Origin: JAEUUM01 sp038326165
GTDB taxonomy: Bacteria; Bacteroidota; Bacteroidia; Chitinophagales; Saprospiraceae
Direction: 5' to 3'
NCBI GenBank assembly: GCA_038326165.1
Contig: JBBQJT010000081.1
Location: 1 to 8,705 of the forward strand
DNA length: 8,705 nucleotides
Each line of letters opens with the position of its first letter. The stretch's first letter is position 1. Below, piece after piece: positions 1-5,870 of the stretch. The position numbers and the translations under genes are program-made. The notes below the pieces were generated by a model. The model was given only the letters and a program-made list of their open reading frames with translations. It was not told the DNA's origin and did not search any database.

Positions 1-1707
1 GGCAGTGTTCCAGCTTTCAATATAAGGTGGGGTTCCTCCATTCGTTGCGGTAATGGTAATAGAGCCATTATTCGAATCAAAGCAGGAGGGTTGCAAAACC
101 AAAAAATCTGGAGTAATTACTCCTGGCTCTTGCACAACGACATTGATTACCTCTGTCTCAATAGGATTTGAAGTATCTGTGATGGTAACTGTATAGATAC
201 CTTCACACAAGTTATTGACAATCGCAAACTCACCTGAATTTGCAAGCGTTCCATTTCCATTAATGGCTGGAGTTCCCAATTTTGCCCAGTTGTAATTGTA
301 AGGAGCTGAACCACCCGCTACTTTTAGTTGAAAACTACCATCACATCCACCATTACACAGCGGCTGAATTGAAGTAGTAGAAGCCTGTAATCCTGATCCT
401 AATGGTATAATACATATTTCACCAACATTGGAATTGACCATGTACGGCAAATAATCTAATGGCGCAATTGCAATGGTAAAATTAGATTCTTGACTGGGGC
501 CAAAAGTAGGTAGAACAACAATATTGGAACACTCAAATGGAGACCCAATTAATTTGAAGCACAATGTCATTAACTTACTGTTGTCAGGAATTGAACTTCC
601 AATATCTGTATCTTTTAATATAATCGTGTTGATTAAGATAGATGGATTTCCAGGTGGAACTATAAAATCTGTAAAGGAAGCGAGAATTGGGTCAAAAAAA
701 GTACCAGAGATAAACTGTAGAACACTTGGATCGAACTGCATAAACAACTCTTGAGCTACTACGTTCTGCCAATTATCTGCCGTCACTTCTATGCAAACAG
801 TATCCCCTTCTTCGCCTGTAATATTCCCAAATGTTAAACTCACAGCTGGAAACACCATTTCAAAACTGAAAGGGCAGGTCTTTCCATCACTTACTGTTAT
901 AACATAAACTCCATCCTGAGGCACAGTATAACTTACTGTAGAATTGTGTTTGGCTATGCCTGAAGTCACATTTCCTTTGATGACCGGATTACTTTTTAAT
1001 GAAATATCAATTGTGTAGTTTTGACTGCCATTCCATTCAGGCCAGCCCCCATTTAATACGAATCCACCTATTGATGTAGTACCACCAGAAGCTTGCGTTG
1101 TCATACTTTTAGATTTGATTTGATTCAAATAAACAACTGAAAAAGTTTCTGCCAATGATACATTTACGCAAGGACCACCATTCTCAAATCCTTTGGTTGC
1201 CCAATTATCAAGAGTGATTGGAGCAAAATAAATTTGGACAGGACCACCCAATCCAAAAAGTTGTTGCAAATACCCTGTGTTCTTAAAATACATGTCTCCA
1301 ACTGGAGTAGGAGCAGTTGCAACCCACAGGCCACCAGGGGCAGGTGGATTATTCAAAACACTTGGATCAAACAATATATTGGCCAAGGTGGGGCCATCGA
1401 CAGTCGGGAATTTAGAGTAAAAAGCATAACCTACACCCGGAGGTGTGCCCGGTATTGGATCACCCGACAAGTCTTGGCCTCCCTGATGATCAACAAACAA
1501 AGAATCTCCAAAACACAGAAATAATGGATCATTTGAGTTGACTCCTATACCTAGACTAACCGACACATTACCAGCATTGTTGCATGGCATTTCCACTTTA
1601 GACGCTTTTACCAATTTGCCATTCAGACTAACCGTCTGAGGAACTTGTGCACACATTACTGTAGTCAGTAGGGTGAATACGGCAAAAGGGATTATTCTTT
1701 TGAGCAT
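1..1707 (-). CDS. Large secreted surface protein with cohesin-like domain and SprB-type repeats (N-terminal 569 codons, runs off the left edge)
   Basis: The minus strand is open from an ATG at 1705-1707 through position 1, giving 569 codons and no stop, so the C-terminus lies outside the window. Residues 1-20 are a signal peptide (KR, then a hydrophobic run, likely cut after Met-Cys-Ala). Residues about 60-110 hold a module with LCFGDSLFVDH and TPPGVGYAFY, of a kind I associate with Saprospiraceae secreted proteins. Residues about 220-283 resemble a Ser/Gly-rich beta repeat ending in YVITVSDGKTC. Residues about 289-434 look like a cohesin-type domain (GEEGDTVCIEV, then QFDPSVLQFISG). Residues about 447-527 form an SprB-type repeat (CNGGCDGSF, GGSAPYNYNW, GIYTVTITD), and a second starts near 537 (CFDSNNGSITI, NGGTPPYI). 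SprB repeats occur in gliding-motility adhesins and other T9SS cargo, so a cell-surface adhesin is likely. A C-terminal sorting domain is expected but not visible. No Shine-Dalgarno sequence precedes the ATG. Confidence 0.9.
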   Translation of the reverse strand, partial: MLKRIIPFAVFTLLTTVMCAQVPQTVSLNGKLVKASKVEMPCNNAGNVSVSLGIGVNSNDPLFLCFGDSLFVDHQGGQDLSGDPIPGTPPGVGYAFYSKFPTVDGPTLANILFDPSVLNNPPAPGGLWVATAPTPVGDMYFKNTGYLQQLFGLGGPVQIYFAPITLDNWATKGFENGGPCVNVSLAETFSVVYLNQIKSKSMTTQASGGTTSIGGFVLNGGWPEWNGSQNYTIDISLKSNPVIKGNVTSGIAKHNSTVSYTVPQDGVYVITVSDGKTCPFSFEMVFPAVSLTFGNITGEEGDTVCIEVTADNWQNVVAQELFMQFDPSVLQFISGTFFDPILASFTDFIVPPGNPSILINTIILKDTDIGSSIPDNSKLMTLCFKLIGSPFECSNIVVLPTFGPSQESNFTIAIAPLDYLPYMVNSNVGEICIIPLGSGLQASTTSIQPLCNGGCDGSFQLKVAGGSAPYNYNWAKLGTPAINGNGTLANSGEFAIVNNLCEGIYTVTITDTSNPIETEVINVVVQEPGVITPDFLVLQPSCFDSNNGSITITATNGGTPPYIESWNTA

Positions 1708-1819
1708 TTTATTATTTTTTGGCAAATACAACTGGATTTTAAAGTTGTACTCACACGGTTAATGGCCTTAACGCCGATATGTTCAATCTTATTTCCAACT
1801 TATGCTGGAATTCGAGCCG

Positions 1820-1827
1820 CAAATATA
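1820..1827 (-). promoter_or_regulatory. Candidate -7 element for the large surface-protein gene
   Basis: On the minus strand this reads TATATTTG, an exact match to the Bacteroidota -7 consensus TAnnTTTG, and it lies just past the hutI stop. No clear -33 TTTG is visible upstream. Use of this site would give an untranslated leader of about 105 bases before the ATG at 1707. A weaker alternative, TGTATTTG at 1723-1730, would give a leader of only a few bases. The surrounding DNA is AT-rich, so a chance match is possible. Confidence 0.3.
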
Positions 1828-1848
1828 TAAATATTTTTTTCATATATG

Positions 1849-3090
1849 TTATTGCATCTCTCCTTTTAAGATTACTTTTTTTACCAAATCGCTGCCAAAG
1901 GAGTAAGGAATATATGCCAAATTTTCTAAGGGCTGAGTAATCAAGCAATTAGCAAACTTGTTTTTAGCAATAGAACCAAACTCCATTTCAACTCCCATAG
2001 CACAAGCTCCATTGATTGTTGCCGCATTTACGGCTTCTTCAGGTAGCATATTCATGTGAATACATGCCAATGACAATATAAAACTCATTCTCCCACTTGG
2101 GCTCGAACCCGGATTGTAATCAGTGGCAAGAGATAGTGGCAGACCAGCATCGATCATTTTACGTGCAGGTGCATAAGGTAGTTTCAAAAAAAAGGAAGTT
2201 GAAGGCAAAACTGTTGAAATAGTTTGACTATTTAACAGTGCGGTGATCTCCGCTTCACCTACACATTCCAAATGATCCACTGACAGTGCACCATATTTTA
2301 CACCAGCCTGAACGCCGCCCGAATAGTCCAACTCATTTGCATGAATCTTACCCCTCAAGCCATATTTCATGCCTGCTGACAATATTTTTTCGGTGTTGCC
2401 TTGTGTGAAAAATCCTCTGTCACAAAACACATCAATAAAATCAGCCAATCCTTCCTCAACTACCTTCGGCAACATATCGTTGATGATGTGATTGACATAA
2501 TCATCCTGACGACCCTTGTATTCAGGAGGCACTGCATGAGCGGCAAGAAAATTAGATCTTATTTCGCAATTTGTTGCAGATTTCAAGCGGCGGATTACCC
2601 TGAGCATTTTCAACTCACTCTCCAAATCAAGACCATAACCACTTTTAATTTCTACTGCTCCGGTACCGAATTGAATTATTTCATGCAATCGTATCAAAGC
2701 TGAATCATACAATTGATCCTCAGTTGTATTGCGAAGTCTTAAAGCGGAGTTGATGATTCCACCTCCTTGCTGAGCGATCTCCTCGTAAGTCAATCCATTG
2801 ATACGGGCTACAAACTCATTTTCACGACTACCAGCATATACCAAATGAGTATGACTATCACACCAAGCAGGAATAACCCAGCCGTTGGTGGCATCATGCG
2901 CAGAAATAGAGGTTTCTGGGAATAATGACATACTTCCCCAAGAATGAAATTTTCCATTCTCAATGAGCAGCCAAGCGCTTTCTATAAAAGGGAGTTGTGA
3001 CATTGAAGCGCCTTTGAGTGGTGCTGTTAGTCCTTCTTCATCGTAGTATAACCTGCCAATGTTTGTAATATAAAATGTTCGAGGTTGCAT
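1849..3090 (-). CDS. hutI: Imidazolonepropionase (HutI)
   Basis: Cytosolic metal-dependent amidohydrolase that hydrolyses 4-imidazolone-5-propanoate to N-formimidoyl-L-glutamate, the third step of histidine degradation. From the ATG at 3090 the protein is 413 residues, normal for the family. Visible signatures are the metal-binding HTH (His80, His82) in DSHTHLVYAGSRENEF, then KSGYGLDLESELKML (about 149-163), FLAAHAVPPEYKGR (His185), KIHANELDYSGG (His250) and ATDYNPGSSPSGRMSF (Asp324). All expected ligand positions are present. The frame stays open to a TTG at 3123, which would add 11 residues. I prefer the ATG because HutI proteins normally begin a few residues before the first beta strand (here FYITNIG), and because a TAnnTTTG promoter-like element overlaps the extra stretch. 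The gene follows the thioredoxin-SPOR gene with only 39 bases between them. No hutH, hutU or hutG is nearby, so its pathway partners must be encoded elsewhere. Confidence 0.97.
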   Translation of the reverse strand: MQPRTFYITNIGRLYYDEEGLTAPLKGASMSQLPFIESAWLLIENGKFHSWGSMSLFPETSISAHDATNGWVIPAWCDSHTHLVYAGSRENEFVARINGLTYEEIAQQGGGIINSALRLRNTTEDQLYDSALIRLHEIIQFGTGAVEIKSGYGLDLESELKMLRVIRRLKSATNCEIRSNFLAAHAVPPEYKGRQDDYVNHIINDMLPKVVEEGLADFIDVFCDRGFFTQGNTEKILSAGMKYGLRGKIHANELDYSGGVQAGVKYGALSVDHLECVGEAEITALLNSQTISTVLPSTSFFLKLPYAPARKMIDAGLPLSLATDYNPGSSPSGRMSFILSLACIHMNMLPEEAVNAATINGACAMGVEMEFGSIAKNKFANCLITQPLENLAYIPYSFGSDLVKKVILKGEMQ

Positions 3091-3110
3091 GCGAAACTGT
3101 AAAAGATCCG

Positions 3111-3118
3111 CAAAGGTA
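3111..3118 (-). promoter_or_regulatory. Candidate -7 element upstream of hutI
   Basis: On the minus strand this reads TACCTTTG, an exact TAnnTTTG match, 20 bases before the preferred hutI ATG at 3090. No good -33 element is found 19-21 bases further upstream, inside the end of the preceding gene. If active, it would let hutI be transcribed independently of the thioredoxin-SPOR gene. It would also place the alternative TTG start (3123) upstream of the transcript. Confidence 0.3.
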
Positions 3119-3129
3119 CTCAATCACGC

Positions 3130-3960
3130 CTAGAGACTTGTAAGATCTTTGACCACACTTTCAATTCCTGAGAGCTTTATGGATCCTGAAGCATTTTTGG
3201 CTTCGTTCTGACTTTCAAATGGACCTGCAAGTATTCTATATTGGACTATTGGACCTGTGGATTTAGTATAGAGGCAAAGTGTTTGTTCAACCAATAAAGC
3301 ATTCAAGCGATTAAGCTCGATCATCGCCTTATCATGTGAACTATAAACACCTAACTGAACACCAAATCCGGACATAGCAACCTTCTTAACTTGCACTTGC
3401 CAAAAAGAGACAGGTGAAGACAAAGGCGAATTAACTACGTCCGAATTAGTGGGGTTTGTGTTTGAGGGTTTTAGTACCTCATCGGTTTTTGGTGCCGTGC
3501 TCCCAGTTCGGCCGGTTTGAAAGGAGCTATTGGGTTTATAATTAGTCGAATAAGCAGACAGATATCTTTTCATCTCCGGCAAACCCATTGATTTGGATCG
3601 TCGGTTGATTTCATTTCCATCTTGGTCAAGTATCAAAAAGCTTGGTAAACTTTGTATGTTGAATTCTAAGCGAAGCATTTCGCCTGATTTGGTATCTATA
3701 TCTGAGTTAAGCACCACGAATGATTCGTTCAACCATTCAATCATCAAGGAATCATTGGCAAGATTCTGTTCAAACGATTGGCATGGAGCGCACCATGCAG
3801 CCGAAAAACGTACGAAAATCTTTTTGCCAGTGATTTTTGAAATTTCACGAGCTTGAGAGATGTCAGCTGGACAGGTCATCAATAGCGTCTTTGCATCTAT
3901 TGGAGCACACTGTATCATGACAGCTATGAAAAGGATGAAGCAAATTTGTTGTGCTTTCAT
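3130..3960 (-). CDS. Exported thioredoxin-like protein with C-terminal SPOR domain
   Basis: A 276-residue protein starting at the ATG at 3958-3960. Residues 1-23 are a hydrophobic signal peptide, probably cut after Ile-Asp-Ala. Cys18 is preceded by Met-Ile-Gln, a poor lipobox. Residues about 28-138 form a thioredoxin fold of the thioredoxin_7/DsbD-gamma-like kind: the active site is WCAPC (Cys57, Cys60) and the cis-proline is Pro106 in SLPSF. Residues about 140-185 are a Ser/Thr/Pro/Asn-rich linker. Residues about 197-276 match a SPOR domain (FGVQLGVYSSHDKA, then YRILAGPFESQNEA). Known family roles: WCxxC thioredoxins exchange disulfides or reduce cysteines, and SPOR domains bind glycan strands stripped of stem peptides at division septa. 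I infer a periplasmic redox protein anchored to peptidoglycan; its substrate is unknown. It lies directly upstream of hutI and is divergent from fabH, neither of which explains its role. Confidence 0.9.
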   Translation of the reverse strand: MKAQQICFILFIAVMIQCAPIDAKTLLMTCPADISQAREISKITGKKIFVRFSAAWCAPCQSFEQNLANDSLMIEWLNESFVVLNSDIDTKSGEMLRLEFNIQSLPSFLILDQDGNEINRRSKSMGLPEMKRYLSAYSTNYKPNSSFQTGRTGSTAPKTDEVLKPSNTNPTNSDVVNSPLSSPVSFWQVQVKKVAMSGFGVQLGVYSSHDKAMIELNRLNALLVEQTLCLYTKSTGPIVQYRILAGPFESQNEAKNASGSIKLSGIESVVKDLTSL

Positions 3961-4156
3961 TTTAATATACGTTTTCAGGTTATGTTTTACTAACAGTCTT
4001 ACTTATACTTACATATATAAATATTTGTTACATGATCTTTGAAGTTTTTTTTAAAAGCTTTTCATGAAATAGTGAAAGTATTTTTTCCTGAATCCTATTA
4101 CCTTCGGAAGCGTAAAGCTGAACTCAAAGCGGCTTCTTTTAATAAAACACTTGATC
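3961..4156. promoter_or_regulatory. Divergent intergenic region between thioredoxin-SPOR gene and fabH
   Basis: This is the longest gene-free gap in the window (196 bases) and must hold start signals for both flanking genes. For fabH, TACCTTCG at 4099-4106 is one base off TAnnTTTG and lies about 50 bases before the ATG, but no TTG is correctly spaced upstream of it. For the minus-strand gene I found no convincing TAnnTTTG. The stretch around 4005-4030 is a run of A and T, and 4053-4062 is the palindrome AAAAGCTTTT. No credible small gene, RNA or terminator was seen. Confidence 0.35.
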
Positions 4157-5146
4157 ATGAGTCAAATTCGAGCAGCAATCACTGGTATATTCGGGTATGT
4201 TCCACCAACAGTTCTTTCAAATAAAGATTTAGAAAAAATGGTGGATACCACTGATGAATGGATAACCACACGTACAGGAATAAACGAGCGAAGAATTCAA
4301 AATGAACCTGGACTTGCTATGTCCGATATGGGGGTTGAGGCTGTAAAAGGATTGCTTGAAAAGACAAATATTGACCCAGAGACCATCGACTGTTTGATCT
4401 GTGCAACTGTTACTTCGGATATGACATTTCCGGATTCAGCCAATATCATTTTGGATAAGTTGGGAATCAAAAACGCTTATGGTTTTGATATTAGAGCGGC
4501 ATGCAGTGGTTTTTTATATTCTTTGGCACATGCTTCTCGATTGATTGAAAGTGGTGCTTACAAAAAAATAGTTGTTGTTGGAGGTGACAAGATGTCTTCT
4601 ATTGTAGATTACACTGATCGGGCCACATGTATCATATTTGGAGATGGCGCTGGAGCAGTTTTGCTTGAACGAAGTACCAATGAGTTTGGATTTATTGATG
4701 CTGTTTTGCGATCTGATGGAAGCGGACGTGAATATCTGCACATGAAAGCTGGAGGTTCCCTAAAGCCACCAAGTGTAGAAACGGTATTGGCCAGAGAACA
4801 TTACGTATATCAAGAAGGGCAAAAAGTATTTAAAGTTGCAGTTAACGGGATGATAACAGCTATCAATGAGGTGCTTGAGCGCAATGACAAGACTATTGCC
4901 GATGTAGATTGGTTGGTGCCACATCAAGCCAATATGCGCATCATTTCATCTGTTGGTGAAGGAGTAGGAGTCCCAACTGAAAAAGTCATGTTGAATATCA
5001 TGAAATACGGAAACACCACATCCGGGACTATTCCATTATGTCTTTGGGATTATGAATCTCAAATCAAAAAAGGTGACACCCTGGTTCTATCTGCATTTGG
5101 TGGTGGATTTACTTGGGGAGCCGTATTGCTGACTTGGGCGTATTGA
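4157..5146 (+). CDS. fabH: Beta-ketoacyl-ACP synthase III (FabH)
   Basis: FabH condenses an acyl-CoA primer with malonyl-ACP in the cytosol, the first elongation step of type II fatty acid synthesis. From the ATG at 4157 the protein has 329 residues, the usual FabH length. The motif TDEWITTRTGINERR (about 32-46) is characteristic of the family. The catalytic triad is complete: Cys116 in DIRAACSGFLYSL, His256 in VPHQANMR and Asn286 in YGNTTSGTIP. The C-terminal glycine loop is SAFGGGFTWGA. An in-frame TTG six bases upstream (4151) is possible, but ATG gives the standard N-terminus (MSQIRAAITGIFGYVPP). Bacteroidota often carry several fabH copies, so this may be the housekeeping enzyme or a paralogue. 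The usual partners rpmF and plsX are not upstream here. It converges on the XRE gene with a 54-base gap and no clear terminator hairpin. Confidence 0.97.
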   Translation: MSQIRAAITGIFGYVPPTVLSNKDLEKMVDTTDEWITTRTGINERRIQNEPGLAMSDMGVEAVKGLLEKTNIDPETIDCLICATVTSDMTFPDSANIILDKLGIKNAYGFDIRAACSGFLYSLAHASRLIESGAYKKIVVVGGDKMSSIVDYTDRATCIIFGDGAGAVLLERSTNEFGFIDAVLRSDGSGREYLHMKAGGSLKPPSVETVLAREHYVYQEGQKVFKVAVNGMITAINEVLERNDKTIADVDWLVPHQANMRIISSVGEGVGVPTEKVMLNIMKYGNTTSGTIPLCLWDYESQIKKGDTLVLSAFGGGFTWGAVLLTWAY

Positions 5147-5200
5147 TGATGCGTTAAAAAAACTTGCTTGATTTGAGCTTTAGAATTTATCCAATTTGGC

Positions 5201-5545
5201 TTAATTTACAGCTCTAAGTTCACTAATAATTCGTTCCAAATTTCTTATTTTCTCCTCGTACATTGCTATCAACTTTTCGGAAAGTTCCTGGTTGATGGTT
5301 TGTGCAAAGTTTCCACCAGACTGATTGTTGTTATTAAAAATGATATTTTCATCAAACTCAATCAGCTTAATCAAGTCTACTTCTAAAATTTCGGAAATTC
5401 TTTCCAATTGATTGATGTCAACTTTTGATTTTCCAAGCTCAAGCTTACTATAATTGTTTTGGCTCATCTTCAGTTTGAGGGCCATATAGTCTTGCGAAAA
5501 ACCTTTCAATTCCCTCATTTTTCTTATTTTTCCTGAAATTTCCAT
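5201..5545 (-). CDS. XRE-family helix-turn-helix regulator with C-terminal coiled coil
   Basis: A 114-residue protein from the ATG at 5543-5545. Residues about 4-62 form a Cro/C1-type helix-turn-helix domain: IRKMRELKGFSQDYMALKL gives the first helices, MSQNNYSKLELGK the recognition helix, and the SEILEVDL segment closes the domain. Residues 70-80 are an Asn/Gly-rich linker. Residues about 86-112 (LSEKLIAMYEEKIRNLERI) are strongly helical with heptad-like hydrophobics, probably a dimerising coiled coil. It is a DNA-binding regulator of the stand-alone type common in Bacteroidota. No antitoxin-type partner or phage gene adjoins it. It is divergent from the beta-helix gene across 133 bases that hold repeats lying on its own predicted promoter, which suggests self-repression and possibly control of the neighbouring operon. 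The target genes are inferred, not shown. Confidence 0.9.
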   Translation of the reverse strand: MEISGKIRKMRELKGFSQDYMALKLKMSQNNYSKLELGKSKVDINQLERISEILEVDLIKLIEFDENIIFNNNNQSGGNFAQTINQELSEKLIAMYEEKIRNLERIISELRAVN

Positions 5546-5562
5546 TCTAGCTCGTTTTTCCT

Positions 5563-5619
5563 TTTGGTTGTAAAGATAGCCGATTTGGTTGTCATTTACA
5601 ACTTGTTTTTCTGCAAGTT
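5563..5619. repeat. Inverted and direct repeats over the XRE promoter (candidate operator)
   Basis: GTTGTAAA (5567-5574) and TTTACAAC (5595-5602) are perfect 8-base inverted copies, 20 bases apart. One arm overlaps the predicted -7 element of the XRE gene and the other covers its -33 TTG. A direct repeat, TTTGGTTGT, occurs at 5563-5571 and 5584-5592, a 21-base period of about two helical turns. A further inverted pair, AACTTG (5600-5605) and CAAGTT (5614-5619), overlaps the second arm. This spacing suits a dimeric XRE repressor blocking its own promoter. Binding is inferred from position only. Confidence 0.45.
5571..5601 (-). promoter_or_regulatory. Predicted promoter of the XRE regulator
   Basis: Read on the minus strand, TTG (5599-5601) is followed by exactly 20 bases and then TATCTTTA (5571-5578). 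This fits the Bacteroidota pattern TTG, 19-21 bases, TAnnTTTG with one mismatch at the last base. Transcription would begin near 5563, leaving a leader of about 18 bases before the ATG at 5545. This is the best-formed promoter in the window. Confidence 0.5.
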
Positions 5620-5624
5620 AATTG

Positions 5625-5656
5625 TTGTGTTAGGGTAACATTGTGGGATATTTATT
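5625..5656 (+). promoter_or_regulatory. Weak candidate promoter of the beta-helix operon
   Basis: TTG at 5625-5627 is followed by 21 bases and then TATTTATT at 5649-5656, a loose match to TAnnTTTG. The ATG at 5679 is 22 bases past it. Spacing fits the Bacteroidota pattern, but the -7 element lacks the TTTG core, so the assignment is tentative. Confidence 0.25.
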
Positions 5657-5678
5657 TTAACACCAAAATACCATTGTC

Positions 5679-5840
5679 ATGAAAAGCTTTTTTTTAGCAT
5701 TTAAACAACTTTTTTACTTTTTTTCAATTCTGTTGATTCCCTTGAATCTAAAAGGTCAAGTGGATTTATGTTCGCAATCCTTCAATCCGACCATAATTTT
5801 AGACAATCCCAACGGTGACTTCATTAATATTTCTACATAA
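5679..5840 (+). pseudogene. N-terminal signal-peptide fragment of the interrupted beta-helix protein gene
   Basis: From the ATG at 5679 the reading frame encodes 53 residues and stops at TAA (5838-5840). Residues 1-27 are a typical signal peptide: Lys2, a Phe/Leu-rich hydrophobic core, and a probable cut near Leu-Lys-Gly-Gln. The mature part contains VDLCSQSF and TIILDNPNGDFINIST. The stop is in the same frame as the 881-codon reading frame starting at 5871, and the ten codons between (PNTILGNQTI) contain no other stop. The natural gene is therefore 5679-8516, 946 codons including the final stop. Its joined start resembles other secreted beta-helix proteins. A single C-to-T change (CAA to TAA) would explain the break, as would another single-base change or a sequencing error. 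It could also be translated as a short secreted peptide, but nothing supports an independent function. Confidence 0.75.
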
Positions 5841-5870
5841 CCAAACACAATATTAGGAAATCAAACTATA

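Noticed and set aside
1751..1948. Minus-strand 65-codon frame overlapping the end of hutI
   Set aside because: It lies mostly inside hutI in another frame and has no recognisable domain. Its last 30 codons are AT-rich spacer, so it is probably chance.
2401..2703. Plus-strand 100-codon frame within hutI
   Set aside because: It is antisense to a fully conserved hutI coding sequence and its protein shows no family features.
4053..4067. 15-base sequence AAAAGCTTTTCATGA matching the reverse complement of 5677-5691
   Set aside because: It is mostly the palindrome AAAAGCTTTT plus a start codon in AT-rich DNA and does not extend further, so chance is likely.
4039..4224. Plus-strand 61-codon frame running into fabH, in the position where rpmF often lies
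   Set aside because: It starts with TTG, overlaps the fabH start in another frame and lacks any ribosomal protein L32 signature.
5147..5214. Possible bidirectional terminator between fabH and the XRE gene (GAGCT at 5175 and AGCTC at 5210)
   Set aside because: The stem is only five bases around a 30-base loop, with no T-tract following in either direction.
5838..5840. Stop-codon reassignment as the explanation for the in-frame TAA
   Set aside because: The other complete genes in the window end normally (fabH, for example, at TGA), and no TAA occurs inside conserved coding regions here, so a variant code is very unlikely.
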